In this document: positions 25,208 to 34,267 of the stretch, one piece after another
Numbering within the stretch: the first letter of the stretch is position 1
Layout of the letters: the number at the start of each line of letters is the position of its first letter
Assembly: GCF_000716435.1 (NCBI RefSeq)
Contig: NZ_JNWO01000041.1
Coordinates: 1-58,934, forward strand
Direction: 5' to 3'
From: Streptomyces xylophagus
GTDB taxonomy: Bacteria > Actinomycetota > Actinomycetes > Streptomycetales > Streptomycetaceae
DNA: 58,934 nucleotides
The notes under the pieces: generated by a model
The model's input: the letters and a program-made list of their open reading frames with translations, nothing else
What the model was told of the DNA's origin: nothing
Database searches by the model: none
Position numbers and translations under genes: made by a program

Positions 25208-25894
25208 TCAGTGGCGGGTGACGGTGTAGCCGGTGTCGTTGACCGCGCGGGTCCACACGTCCCGGTCGAACCATTTGCTGATGTCGGGCTGCGCCTCGGT
25301 GATGGTGCGCATCCGGGCGTCCCAGTCGTAGCCTCCGGGCCCGCGGCTGCCGTCGCAGCCGGTGCACCCGTCCTCGCCGTGGATGTGGCCGGCCATCCAG
25401 GCGTTGACCGCGACGTTGACGATGACCCCGTACAGGTCGCCGCCGGTCTGGGCGAGGGTGTTCGGAACACCCGCGAGGACCAGGGCAAGTTCCGGATTGT
25501 CCAGCGGCGGCATCGGCGCCTGCCCCACCCCTTGGCGGGCGCTGCTGTCCTCGAAGGTCCGCGCGCTGTCGGCGAGGCGGTCAGCGAGCGTGCCCGCGTC
25601 GAAGTACCGCCAGGCCAAGCGCAGTTGGATGCCGAGGCGGTCGGCCACCGTGCGGATGTTCTTTTCGATGGTGTCCTCGACCATCGCCGGCGCGAGCGTC
25701 ACACCGCGGTGGGCGAGCTCCGCCAGGGTCTGGGCAACGGCTTCCTTGAACGCCTTCGTGTTCCGCACGATGACAGCGTAGGGCAGCCCTACCAGCGGGC
25801 CGGCCCCCACGCCAACGGGCCACACGGGCATGGCTGTTGCCGAGGGAGGTGATGGTTCCGTCGCCTGGTAATCGCTGGCGCTCAGTGACCCCAC
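25208..25894 (-). CDS. Hypothetical protein coupled to an XRE-type regulator
   Basis: 228 residues from a GTG that directly follows the stop of the upstream regulator gene (TGA-GTG). The body is helical (NTKAFKEAVAQTLAELAHRG, MVEDTIEKNIRTVADRLGIQ, RYFDAGTLADRLADSARTF). A small Cys-containing motif CTGCDG follows HIHGED near 180. No domain recognised. Translational coupling to the HTH gene suggests a common role. Confidence 0.68.
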   Translation of the reverse strand: MGSLSASDYQATEPSPPSATAMPVWPVGVGAGPLVGLPYAVIVRNTKAFKEAVAQTLAELAHRGVTLAPAMVEDTIEKNIRTVADRLGIQLRLAWRYFDAGTLADRLADSARTFEDSSARQGVGQAPMPPLDNPELALVLAGVPNTLAQTGGDLYGVIVNVAVNAWMAGHIHGEDGCTGCDGSRGPGGYDWDARMRTITEAQPDISKWFDRDVWTRAVNDTGYTVTRH

Positions 25895-26689
25895 TCAGGG
25901 CATGGGCGTGCGTGTGGCGTGCCCGAGGAGCCGGGCCACGTCCGGGGGAGCCACCGTCCATTCGGATTCCCAGGCGTACTTTTGCACGATGTCCACCAGG
26001 TGCTGCCAGTCATCGTCGGAAGGCGACGCCTCTTCGAGGTACACGACGAGATAGGTCTGCAGAGCGTCGTAGCTCGCCTCCAAGGTTTCCAGCGTGGTGG
26101 CCGCGGCCTGGGCGGACGGCCGACCGGAAACCTTGAACCAGGCACGGAACCAGGGCGCCAGAGACTCGTCGTTGATCCCAAAGGCCTGCAGAAAGGCGAC
26201 GTACTGCCGGAAGTCCCGTGGGACGGTGCGGACGGTGGTGATGGCATGGGCGGTACTGCGCGGCAACCGCCTGGAGGACAGTTCCATCCTCTGTGCCCCC
26301 GGCCGCCCCTCGTACGCCCAGGCGTCGCGCAGGGCGCCGCTGAGATCGGCGACGTCCCTGACGAACTGCGGCTTGGGCCGCACACTTGACCGGCGGGAGT
26401 CCCGCTTGGCCTGCGTGACACCCTGCACGGCCTCGGAGTAGTAGATCTGGGTGATCAGGGACGGCCTCAAGTTCCCCGTGCATGCCCCCACGTACGCGAG
26501 CATCACCGGGCGAGCAGGCAGGCTTCTGCCACTGGCTGCCCGCTTGAGGTGGGCGGCCGAGTAATTGGTTCGTACGGCGAGTTCGTCGTACGAATGGCCC
26601 GCCGTACGTCGGAGCTGGCGCAGGTGCTCGGCGAGCATGCCCAGGGCGGGCACGGTGCGGTCGACCGGCGTTTCCGGGCGCGCCATCAT
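25895..26689 (-). CDS. XRE-type HTH regulator with C-terminal helical domain
   Basis: 264 residues. Residues 17-75 are a helix-turn-helix of the Streptomyces plasmid/regulator type: LAEHLRQLRRTAGHSYDELA, RTNYSAAHLKRAASGRSLP. Residues 100-264 are helical and unassigned. The gene is 10 bases behind a small membrane protein gene and is followed directly by a hypothetical gene, so the three are likely one operon. Confidence 0.82.
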   Translation of the reverse strand: MMARPETPVDRTVPALGMLAEHLRQLRRTAGHSYDELAVRTNYSAAHLKRAASGRSLPARPVMLAYVGACTGNLRPSLITQIYYSEAVQGVTQAKRDSRRSSVRPKPQFVRDVADLSGALRDAWAYEGRPGAQRMELSSRRLPRSTAHAITTVRTVPRDFRQYVAFLQAFGINDESLAPWFRAWFKVSGRPSAQAAATTLETLEASYDALQTYLVVYLEEASPSDDDWQHLVDIVQKYAWESEWTVAPPDVARLLGHATRTPMP

Positions 26690-26699
26690 CGCCCGCCCG

Positions 26700-27014
26700 T
26701 CAGTTGCCGGAGCCGGGCGTCAGCGCGGCTTTCAGCAGGCGCCGCAGCAGACTGCGTCCCCCGCCACCGCGCGGGAAGCCGACGGCGAGCAGCACTGCGA
26801 CGCCAATCGCGCCAGCGGCGGCCAGCAGCGTGACGGAGTCGCGCATGCTCATGCCCGCGGCCAGTCGGAGTACGACGGCGGCCGCGACGAAGCCGAGGAC
26901 CACAAGGGCCTGCGCCATTCCGATGCCGGCCGGAGCCGCCGGGCTCGGCGACGTCACGCCTTCGGGGACGGGTTCGGACGCGCGCGTGGTCGCCTGGGCG
27001 TTCTTCTGGGGCAT
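26700..27014 (-). CDS. Small two-helix membrane protein
   Basis: 104 residues from ATG 27014, with GGGAGG four bases upstream. After a polar Thr/Pro/Ala-rich start come two membrane helices (MAQALVVLGFVAAAVVLRLA and VTLLAAAGAIGVAVLLAVGF), then a basic tail GGGGRSLLRRLLKAAL. First gene of a probable three-gene unit with the downstream HTH regulator. Function unknown. Confidence 0.68.
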   Translation of the reverse strand: MPQKNAQATTRASEPVPEGVTSPSPAAPAGIGMAQALVVLGFVAAAVVLRLAAGMSMRDSVTLLAAAGAIGVAVLLAVGFPRGGGGRSLLRRLLKAALTPGSGN

Positions 27015-27493
27015 GATGCCTCCCGAATTATTCAGAGGGCCGGCCACGGCGGCCGCCGCTCTCGCTGCTGACAGGGCGAATCCGGTGGATCGCGGGGCGG
27101 TTTGGCGTTCCGCCCCGTGCGCGATGGGGATTCGGGTGGTCCGTGGGCCGCGGGCTGTCGGCGTACAGTCCGGTGCAGTGGCGTGGGGACCGCCAGAGGC
27201 CAGACTTCCGTAACTGGAGCGTCTTCACGGACGCACCTGGCGTTGGCTCAACATCCGTCCAAGGCGGGGACTTTCCTACCGGAAGCTCTGACCTGCCGCT
27301 TCGCCTGTGTGTGAGGGATTGGCTCCAACTTTGTCCCCCCTTAACAGCACGACGGGCGCCTATTTGCGGACGCATCATGGACAGCGTCGCTCGCGCGGTC
27401 CGACGGTCCCCGCGAGCGCACCCCTGAATTGCTGCTGACACATCAATCTGGGGATCTATCGGGCCGCGATTGGCGCGCGGCCCAAGAGAGATT
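27015..27493. other. Gap without a supported gene
   Basis: Short overlapping frames on both strands lack consistent codon bias. The segment must contain the promoter for the minus-strand unit that begins at 27014, but I could not assign -35/-10 boxes with confidence. Confidence 0.5.
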
Positions 27494-27530
27494 GGGCCGG
27501 TGGCCGCCGCCCGACAACGGCCACCGGCCC
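27494..27530. terminator. Hairpin terminator after the 27547 gene
   Basis: GGGCCGGTGGCCG (27494-27506) pairs perfectly with 27518-27530 across an 11-base loop. It lies 17 bases past the stop of the minus-strand HTH gene. Confidence 0.75.
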
Positions 27531-27546
27531 TCGTCATGCGGCCCTT

Positions 27547-28206
27547 TCAGCCCAACCAACGGCCTCGCCGAGTCACGCCCCACCGCGAGGTGCGGGCGAG
27601 CCCCAGCCGGACCGGACCGTGCCAGAGGTAGATGGCTGTGTCCGGGACGCCGAGAGCGCGCAGCAGTGCATCGAGCTGGAGAAGGAGCCGGACCTGGCGC
27701 CGGAAGCCAGCGGGCCAGATGCCCGCAAGCCGGTCACGGACGGTCGCCTCGGGCAGCGCGGCCCGGCGGGCCAGCACCCGGTACGGAACGGCGGTGCGGC
27801 CGCGGCGGCGCAGAGCTTCGAGGGACTGCCCGAGCGACCACATGATCACCCTCGGGGTCACTCCGGGACGGTCAACGGGAGCGAAGGGCTGCCAGATCGC
27901 CTCGGTCCTCAAGCACAACAGCTTGCCCGGGTCAACTCCGGCAACAGCCGCCAGCGCCTTCACGGTCTCCGCCGAGGGCACGCACCTGCCGCTGCGTGCC
28001 CGGCCTACCGTGGCGGCCGAGAGCGGGAGGACGGTCGCGGTGGCGTGTATGGCGACCTCGGCGTCGGTCCATCCCCGTAGTACGTCGTCCAGCGCGGCAG
28101 CGAGACGGCCTTGGGCACTGCCGGGCGGGTGGGCGGGGCGCCGGGGGCGGCCACCGCGCCGATACGGGCGCCTGGTAGAGGGGGAGAGCGGAACGGACGG
28201 GGGCAT
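27547..28206 (-). CDS. HTH regulator-like protein
   Basis: 219 residues from ATG 28206; AGGAG lies 11 bases upstream, so the start is not certain. A Pro/Arg-rich N-terminus precedes an HTH-like part (RLAAALDDVLRGWTDAEVAI, ATVLPLSAATVGRARSGRCV, AETVKALAAVAGVDPGKLLC). The second half is Arg-rich and helical (VIMWSLGQSLEALRRRGRTA, VLARRAALPEATVRDRLAGI), perhaps a second HTH. No effector domain. A clean hairpin terminator follows. Confidence 0.75.
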   Translation of the reverse strand: MPPSVPLSPSTRRPYRRGGRPRRPAHPPGSAQGRLAAALDDVLRGWTDAEVAIHATATVLPLSAATVGRARSGRCVPSAETVKALAAVAGVDPGKLLCLRTEAIWQPFAPVDRPGVTPRVIMWSLGQSLEALRRRGRTAVPYRVLARRAALPEATVRDRLAGIWPAGFRRQVRLLLQLDALLRALGVPDTAIYLWHGPVRLGLARTSRWGVTRRGRWLG

Positions 28207-28366
28207 GGGGACGGTGACTCCTGACGAGGGATTGGGTGAGGGTGGAGTGCTGGCCAGCGCCGACCGCGCGAAACCAACCTCACCACCCGTCGAGGCCGTC
28301 CACAACCTGCGCAGGTTGTCCCGTGAGCGACATTCCTATATTCATCAGCGAACAGGAACTCGCATG

Positions 28367-28736
28367 TCACAGGGTGCGTTTGTGACATCTTCCCGAAGAC
28401 GTCAGGGCCATGGCCGAGCAGCCCCAGCCGTGGCCCGAGTCCGGGTTCGTCCGTGCGGTGAGGCCAATAAGGCCGCCACCGGAATCCCCCTTCTCGGCCA
28501 CGTCGTTGTGCGGCGTGCTGGATGAACTGGTCGAGGGTCTCTCGTACGGCGGCCGCGCGGGCGCTCATCTCGTCCCGGTCGACGGCGCGGTGCACGATGT
28601 TCGCTTCTACAAGGATGCGCCGGGCCTCGGCGACGAGCTCGGCGTCCTGGCCATACATGTACAGCGCAGAAATGGGGCAGCTCCGGTCGCCGCCTCCCCG
28701 CTCGACACCCGGCGTCGAGCAAACCGCACAGGCCAT
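28367..28736 (-). pseudogene. Hypothetical gene with a likely frame break
   Basis: From ATG 28736 codons with strong bias encode MACAVCSTPGVERGGGDRSC, ISALYMYGQDAELVAEARRI and REMSARAAAVRETLDQFIQH up to about 28500. The same bias then continues in another frame (HNDVAEKGDSGGGLIGLTAR) to a TGA at 28369-28367. Read as one gene with a small indel near 28500 it would give about 122 residues. Without the shift the first frame runs on into the next gene. Not recognised as a family. Confidence 0.4.
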
Positions 28737-28882
28737 CGCGGACCGCTGGTAGCCCGCCGGGAGCGTGTGTCGCAGGTGTTCGGGGAGGGCCGTCGGCGGA
28801 GTGAAAAGTGGCCTGTGTCTCGTTGTGCTGAACCTGGTGGGATCTGCTGCCGCGATCCGTACGGGTCCGATAGAAGAGGGCC

Positions 28883-29356
28883 ATGACGGCGGATGAGCAA
28901 GCGGCGTTGGCGGAGGGGATGTGGCGGGCCACTGACCTGATGTGGGCCTACCTCACCGAGGACCGGACCCGGGTCAGTGCCGGACTGGAAGGCCTGGACA
29001 GCGACCAGCTGGCGCACACACTCGCGTGGCAAGCCCGGGACCACGACTGGCTGTTCGACGACCTGGGAGAGCCGTCGATGTCCGTGCCGCTCCTGGACAC
29101 GGTCGCCGCCCTGGCACCGGTGGACTGCGAGTTCATGATGACGACCGCGGTGCGTAAAGGTGTCGCTGCGGGAACGGGACTCGCCTCCAGCGGGCTGGCG
29201 GACTTCCCGCCGGCCGCCCAGATCCACGCGCTCACGGTCTGCATGGCCGTGATGCTCCTGGAAGCCCACGGACGCCAGGGAGCCCTCGAGTTCGCCGCCG
29301 CATCGGCTGACAACTACGTTCGACGCGGTCACCCACGCCCCTACCCGACCCCCTGA
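28883..29356 (+). CDS. Hypothetical helical protein
   Basis: 157 residues from ATG 28883. All-helical and acidic (EQAALAEGMWRATDLMWAYL, VSAGLEGLDSDQLAHTLAWQ, WLFDDLGEPSMSVPLLDTVA, LTVCMAVMLLEAHGRQGALE). No signal peptide or membrane helix. Purine-rich AGAGGG lies close upstream. Divergent from the broken gene at 28367. Function unknown. Confidence 0.72.
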   Translation: MTADEQAALAEGMWRATDLMWAYLTEDRTRVSAGLEGLDSDQLAHTLAWQARDHDWLFDDLGEPSMSVPLLDTVAALAPVDCEFMMTTAVRKGVAAGTGLASSGLADFPPAAQIHALTVCMAVMLLEAHGRQGALEFAAASADNYVRRGHPRPYPTP

Positions 29357-29504
29357 TATCGAGAGGCCGGCGTCATGGTCCACGGGCCAGCCGACCTTGC
29401 TCATTTCCAGTTGAGATAGACAGCCCGCCCATCTGACGCAAGAACCCCTTAGCTGGTCTGGGTGGGGAGACCCGGTCGGATGCGACGATTAAGGAGCACC
29501 AGGC

Positions 29505-30221
29505 GTGGCAGCAGACACCCCCGACGGACTGGTTCCGGCAACAACACGTGGGCAACAGGCCCTCGATCAGATGATCGACACCCAACGCCCACTCGTGCGG
29601 AGGAACATCGCCCGGGCCCGCCAGCGCAACCCGGAGGCGAAACCAGCACAGGTCATCCGCGATCTGGAGTGGAAGTACATCAGGGACTTCGCAGGGAGGG
29701 GTGCCGTAGCCGGAGCTGTTGCGGCCGCGCCCGGCCTCAGCACGAGATCCGTGTCGGCAGGCGAGGCTCTCTCATCTCTCCAGTTGAGGACCCTCTTCGC
29801 GCTCTCAATCGCCGAAATCCACGGAGTCCCCGACGACGAGGACGAGGACGAGCGCCTGCGATTGATCGTGGAAGGAGCCGTGCTCTCCGGGATCGGCTCC
29901 GCCGTCATCCCCAAGTTCGCCGGGCGCACCGGACCGCACTGGGGGCGTCGGGTGGTCGCCAGTGTGCCTATGGCGAGACTGGATCAGATCAACGGCGTGC
30001 TGGGGAACAACTTCGTCACGAAGTACGGGACCAAGCAGGGAATCGTCGTGCTCGGCCAAGTAGCACCGCTCGGTTTCGGTGCCGCGATTGGCGGTGGCAC
30101 CAACGCCGCCCTCGCCGCTCTGCACGTGCGGGCCGCTCGCCGTGTATTCGGCCCGCCTCCGACGTCGTGGCCATCGCCGACGTACAGCACGCCGCCCACG
30201 TCCGAGGACTCGCCGGGCTGA
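29505..30221 (+). CDS. Hypothetical protein with EcsC-like features
   Basis: 238 residues from GTG 29505, with AAGGAG eight bases upstream. Glycine/alanine-rich helices (GRGAVAGAVAAAPG, LRTLFALSIAEIHGVPDDED, VEGAVLSGIGSAVIPKFAGR) and TKYGTKQGIVVLGQVAPLGF followed by GAAIGGGTNAALAALHVRAA resemble EcsC-type proteins, which are loosely membrane-associated. The match is by pattern only. The C-terminal 30 residues are Pro/Ser/Thr-rich. Stands alone on the plus strand. Confidence 0.72.
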   Translation: MAADTPDGLVPATTRGQQALDQMIDTQRPLVRRNIARARQRNPEAKPAQVIRDLEWKYIRDFAGRGAVAGAVAAAPGLSTRSVSAGEALSSLQLRTLFALSIAEIHGVPDDEDEDERLRLIVEGAVLSGIGSAVIPKFAGRTGPHWGRRVVASVPMARLDQINGVLGNNFVTKYGTKQGIVVLGQVAPLGFGAAIGGGTNAALAALHVRAARRVFGPPPTSWPSPTYSTPPTSEDSPG

Positions 30222-30294
30222 TCCCTGGTGCGCATGAAGCTCACCGCCCACCGCTCGCTGGGGCGTCGTACACAGTGTTGGCGGAACCGAGAGT

Positions 30295-30663
30295 TCAGTC
30301 GTCGTCCGGAGCGGTCCCCACCCAGGCGACGGGCTGTCCTTCGGAGTTGGCCCCCAAGTGCGGGTACTCCGCTTCGTGCCCGATGTCCAGGACGCAGACC
30401 CTCCCCCACCTGCCGTGTTTGCCCGGACATGAGCGGCTCAGCAGGTCGAGGTCGGCGTCCCGGACCGCTCGGTCGTACCGTTCCTGGAAGTGCCGGAGCA
30501 GGGGGCTGAGCTCCTGCGCCATGGAGGCTTCCAACGCGGCGATCTCTTGCTTGAGGCGCCGGGCCTCGGGGTCCGACATCACGGCGCTCAGAGCCGTCTC
30601 GGTCTCCCACTGCACGCGCTGCCGCGCGAGCATCTCCCGGCGCTGTACCTCTTCGTTCGCCAC
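30295..30663 (-). CDS. Coiled-coil hypothetical protein
   Basis: 122 residues from GTG 30663, with AAGGG six bases upstream. Residues 1-70 form a charged helix (EEVQRREMLARQRVQWETET, EARRLKQEIAALEASMAQEL, LLRHFQERYDRAVRDADLDL). Residues 75-122 are compact, with SRSCPGKHGRWGRVCVLD and a C-terminal AWVGTAPDDD. It follows 30692-31072 by 28 bases and is probably in the same operon as the Tap-like unit. Confidence 0.78.
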   Translation of the reverse strand: MANEEVQRREMLARQRVQWETETALSAVMSDPEARRLKQEIAALEASMAQELSPLLRHFQERYDRAVRDADLDLLSRSCPGKHGRWGRVCVLDIGHEAEYPHLGANSEGQPVAWVGTAPDDD

Positions 30664-30691
30664 CGCGTTCCCTTTCTCGACGGCTGTCGCG

Positions 30692-31072
30692 TTACGGGCG
30701 GCGGTCGGCCGGCGCCGTCGGGCAGGCGATCACCGGGAACGTCTCCGTGTGCCCGCCTGCGGTGAACGCGATCGCGGCGGGCCTGGTCGGCCAGAACGGG
30801 GAGACATCGATGAGGTGGTCGCCGTACTCGGGGTTGATGCGCAGCCACACCACCACGCTGGTGATGCTGGCGCGGTACGCGGTCACATCCCACGGCCCGG
30901 TCGTGAACCCGCAGGTGTCGGCCCGGGCGATCACGGTGTCCGGGTGGTCGGCGGTGGACAGGTGCAAGGCGGTGCCGTCGTACACGAGCCGGATGCCGTC
31001 CTGCTTCAGGTCCTGCCGCCGGGGAGCCTGGCGCAGCAGGCCGTACAGATCCCGGATCTTCAGCTGAGCCAT
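30692..31072 (-). CDS. Hypothetical protein of the plasmid-like block
   Basis: 126 residues from ATG 31072, with GAGGAGG five bases upstream. A beta-rich protein: MAQLKIRDLYGLLRQAPRRQ, GIRLVYDGTALHLSTADHPD, ITSVVVWLRINPEYGDHLID and AAIAFTAGGHTETFPVIACP. No known domain. It lies between the Tpg-sized protein gene and the coiled-coil gene on the same strand. Confidence 0.75.
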   Translation of the reverse strand: MAQLKIRDLYGLLRQAPRRQDLKQDGIRLVYDGTALHLSTADHPDTVIARADTCGFTTGPWDVTAYRASITSVVVWLRINPEYGDHLIDVSPFWPTRPAAIAFTAGGHTETFPVIACPTAPADRRP

Positions 31073-31157
31073 GTGCCCCTCCTCTCCGTGACGTTCCCGG
31101 CCGGTTGGTGACGGTGTATCAAGCCGCGGACGGTCTTCACCTGCTTCGTGCGCGCTG

Positions 31158-31730
31158 CTACCTGACTTCGACGGAGTACGAGGCGCCGGGGAACTCCCAT
31201 CCGTCGGTGCCTTCGCCGATGTCCTCGACGATGACGTCGTCGATGAAGTGGTCCTCGAACTCGTCGTCGGTGAGTTCGCCGGCGAGCCAGAGTTCCTCGA
31301 TCGCGTCCCAGTTGCCCCGGGTGCCGTCGATCCGCAGGGGCGCGGCGTCCACCGTGCCGCGTGTCCGTTCGTCGGTCCCGGTCCTGACGACACCGCTGAT
31401 CTCGTACTGGCCCTCCGTAATGTGGTCGGGGAGCGGGTCGGCGGGGACGATAGCGACGTTCTCGTAGGCGGTGTGGATGAGGTCGCGGTAGCCGCGGCGG
31501 ACGTTGTACTCGGGATCCGACAGCCACTTGAAGAGGGTGTCGGGCCGGACGTCGAGGCCGGCGGTTTCCAGGGCTTCGTATCCGCGTCGGGTTCCGGTGA
31601 GCTGGGAGAGCTGGGCGTGCCAGTGCTTGGCGTGATAGGTCGACAGCCGGTGGCGGGGTGTGACCTGGGCGCGCAGGAGGTCGTTGAGGGCGGCGCCGAG
31701 GGATCCTCCGCGTCCGGTGGGTCCGGCCAT
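31158..31730 (-). CDS. 190-residue partner of the Tap-like protein (Tpg-sized, unproven)
   Basis: The ATG overlaps the stop of the giant upstream gene (TGATG), so the two are translated together. The N-terminal 90 residues are basic and helical with an HTH-like part (LGAALNDLLRAQVTPRHRLS, YEALETAGLDVRPDTLFKWL, YNVRRGYRDLIHTAYENV). The C-terminus is acidic with beta character (LTDDEFEDHFIDDVIVEDIG). Order and length recall the tap-tpg operon of linear Streptomyces replicons, where Tpg caps the telomere. Sequence similarity to Tpg is not evident to me, so this is a hypothesis from context. Confidence 0.72.
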   Translation of the reverse strand: MAGPTGRGGSLGAALNDLLRAQVTPRHRLSTYHAKHWHAQLSQLTGTRRGYEALETAGLDVRPDTLFKWLSDPEYNVRRGYRDLIHTAYENVAIVPADPLPDHITEGQYEISGVVRTGTDERTRGTVDAAPLRIDGTRGNWDAIEELWLAGELTDDEFEDHFIDDVIVEDIGEGTDGWEFPGASYSVEVR

Positions 31731-34267
31731 CAGTCGTCACCCTCGGGGATCATCTCGCCCAGTTCGATGAACTTCGCCTTGACCTCGCCGAAGCCGGTCC
31801 CGATCCGGTACGTGTCGGGCGGCGTGTTCTGGGGTGTCCAGAAGACAGCCGCGTCGACGTTGCGCAGGGCGATGAGCGTGTGGCCCGCCAGGACCGCGTT
31901 GAAGGCCGCGACCCAGTGACGGACGGACGCCTCGGCGACCATGCTCATGCGCCAGTCCGGCCGCCAGAACGGGGAGCGCTGTTCCTGCCGCTTGGGCCAC
32001 AGCAGACGCAGCGCGATCGACAGCCGGGTCTTGTACGCCTTGTACGGCTGACCGCCGGCCTCGACGAGCTCGGAGCGCGCCTGCCGGGCAGCAGCGTAAA
32101 AGGGCTTGAACAGCGACTCGTTGGCCTTCCCGGTCCACGAGTCGTGGATGGCCGGCATCGCCGCGATGTGGCGGTCACGGACGAGCTTCACGAGCAGCTT
32201 GATGTGCGGGGTGGTGACCCACACCCGGCCCTGGTCGTCGGGCCGGTCGATGATCCGCCCCAACGGGTGCGGCATGTCCGTGCGCGTCCACTCCGGGATG
32301 TCGATGAGGTAGATGCCGGCGCTGGCCTTGTCGAACGCCTCAAGGGGCCCGGTGTGCAGCAGCTTGTTCGGGGCGAGAGGGACGGCTGAACAGGCGGACG
32401 GGTAGGAGCCGTTGCGGTCGATCAGGCACAGCACCCCCGCGCCGAACGAGTCGGGCACGCCGAGCTGGTCACGCCGGACCCGCTTCCCGTTCTCCCGGAT
32501 GAAGGGCACGCGCGTACTGGTGACGTCGGGGTGGACCCAGCGGGGCTCGCCGTCCATGTGCTCACTGATCAGCGGCCACGGACCGTTCTCCCGCGCCTCG
32601 ATGCCGATGACCGGGACCGGGTGCATCTTCGAGCGGCCGACCGCGTCCTTGAGGATCTTCAACGCGGGGAAGACCGCTGTCTCCGGCTCGTCCTCCTCAT
32701 CCCCTGGCCGAAGTTCCACTTCGCCTTCTGCGTCGTCTTCGTCGTCCGGGACGCGCCCGCCGCTGCTCGCGGTGGGTTGAACGGCGACGTCGGACTGCTC
32801 GGTGGCGTCGGCGGGAGCGGTGGTGGTGTAGGCGTTCAGCGCGGCGGCGAGGCGACGTCCCTCGTCGGTGTCCAGCAGTTGGGGCGGTGCCGCAGCGATC
32901 TCGGCGAGCGACGGCCCGAGTTCGTTCAGGGCCTCACGGTTGCCGTTCGTGAGCGCGGTGCGCAGCGCGGCCAGTACATGGGTGACGGCCGCGGGCAGTC
33001 CCTGCCGGGCGCCGGACGTGTACGGAAGCGCCGCCTCGGCCAACTCCCGTTCCACAGCACTGCCCAGAGGCCGCGCGGGTTCTTCACCGGTGGCAGGGAC
33101 GGCGGGGGCGGCGCCGGCGTCGAGGAAGCGGGCGTGCAGCAGGTCGGGGCTCAGGTAGGCCGAGCCGATCGTGCCGAGGTCGCGCTCGGCGACCGTCACC
33201 CGGACCCTGGCCGGGTCCTTGGTCGGCGTGAGCGTCAGCGTGACGTCGGCGTCGAGGAGTCCCAGGAGCGCGGGGTCGTCGCTGTCCACGATGGCGAGGA
33301 CCGGCACGTGCAGGGTGCGCGCGAGCGTGGCCAGGACCTGGGACGCGTCCGGGAGACGGTCCCCGGACAGCGGCAGGCGGGCGCTGCGGGCGGCCTGGAG
33401 GCGGTCCACGACCACAAGGGCCAGGCCCTCCATGTGCGGGGCCGTCTCCGCGACGTCCACGGCGGTCAGATCGCTGCCATCGTCGATCATCAGCAGGTCG
33501 CCCGCCTGGACCAACTGGTGGGCGACCTCCTGCTCGTGCTCGGTGAGACGGCCCTGCTTCAGACGCGGGTAGTCGCCCCCGGTCTCCGCCGAGACGATCC
33601 GGCGGAAGATGTCGTCCCGGTTGGGGCCCGACGCCGCGTACAGGACCGTACGACGGTCCACGAGCGCGGTCTGCCGCGCGGCCGCGAGCCCCAGGAGGCT
33701 TCCACCGACGCTCGGGGCAGCCGCCACGAGGGTCAGCCGGCCCGGCTGCAGACCGCCCGTTGCGGCGTCCAGCCCGGGTAGTCCGAACGTGGGGCCTCCG
33801 GCGAGGCCGGAGGTGAGGACGGACACGGCGTCGCCAAGCGTGGCGAGCCTGCGCGGCGTAGTGCCGCGGTCCTGGTCGGCTTGGCTGTTCACCGCACCTC
33901 CTGCGGTCGCCGCGCCGGGGTGCGCGGCCGTGTCGGTCGAGAGGGCACTTGAGGCGGGGTCGGCGGGGAGTAGTACCGCGACCGGTGTGCTGTTGCGCCG
34001 AAGCACCTGCGGCTGGCCCTGAGCCGCCAGCGTGATGAGATCACCGAAGTCCTTCTGTGCCGCACTCAGTACGTGGGACGGGAACGCGCCGGGCTGCCGG
34101 GCTGCCGGAAACCGGGTCAGCGGTACGAGCAGGGCATGATCATCCCGCTTGTGGATCAGCGTCGAGACCCCGTCCTTCTCGGCACGCTTCACCAGGGTGA
34201 AGAGCTCCGTGCGGGCTTCGGTCGCGGTCATCGCGGTCTCGGCCGGCGGCTTCTGACTCGGACTCAC
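31730..34267 (-). CDS. Phd-like / DnaB-like / PolB-like fusion, possible Tap-type protein
   Basis: 845 residues from GTG 34267, with GGGAGG four bases upstream. Two Phd/YefM-like segments (TATEARTELFTLVKRAEKDG near 14-33, and SAAQKDFGDLITLAAQGQPQ near 69-88 followed by VLLPAD). Then a RecA/DnaB-type ATPase core (about 155-395): FGLPGLDAATGGLQPGRLTL, with a Walker A lacking lysine (AAAPSVGGSLLG), and ALVVVDRLQAARSA for the DnaB DYLQ motif. A long acidic linker follows. The C-terminal third resembles family B polymerases: CLIDRNGSYPSA (Asp617), YKTRLSIALRLLW, LRNVDAAVFWT. From memory this part also resembles the telomere-associated protein Tap. Activity is doubtful given the degenerate ATPase. 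Confidence 0.8.
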   Translation of the reverse strand: MSPSQKPPAETAMTATEARTELFTLVKRAEKDGVSTLIHKRDDHALLVPLTRFPAARQPGAFPSHVLSAAQKDFGDLITLAAQGQPQVLRRNSTPVAVLLPADPASSALSTDTAAHPGAATAGGAVNSQADQDRGTTPRRLATLGDAVSVLTSGLAGGPTFGLPGLDAATGGLQPGRLTLVAAAPSVGGSLLGLAAARQTALVDRRTVLYAASGPNRDDIFRRIVSAETGGDYPRLKQGRLTEHEQEVAHQLVQAGDLLMIDDGSDLTAVDVAETAPHMEGLALVVVDRLQAARSARLPLSGDRLPDASQVLATLARTLHVPVLAIVDSDDPALLGLLDADVTLTLTPTKDPARVRVTVAERDLGTIGSAYLSPDLLHARFLDAGAAPAVPATGEEPARPLGSAVERELAEAALPYTSGARQGLPAAVTHVLAALRTALTNGNREALNELGPSLAEIAAAPPQLLDTDEGRRLAAALNAYTTTAPADATEQSDVAVQPTASSGGRVPDDEDDAEGEVELRPGDEEDEPETAVFPALKILKDAVGRSKMHPVPVIGIEARENGPWPLISEHMDGEPRWVHPDVTSTRVPFIRENGKRVRRDQLGVPDSFGAGVLCLIDRNGSYPSACSAVPLAPNKLLHTGPLEAFDKASAGIYLIDIPEWTRTDMPHPLGRIIDRPDDQGRVWVTTPHIKLLVKLVRDRHIAAMPAIHDSWTGKANESLFKPFYAAARQARSELVEAGGQPYKAYKTRLSIALRLLWPKRQEQRSPFWRPDWRMSMVAEASVRHWVAAFNAVLAGHTLIALRNVDAAVFWTPQNTPPDTYRIGTGFGEVKAKFIELGEMIPEGDD

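Noticed and set aside
32531..33781. Plus-strand open frame of 416 codons
   Set aside because: Antisense to the Tap-like gene; repetitive Arg/Gly content and no domain.
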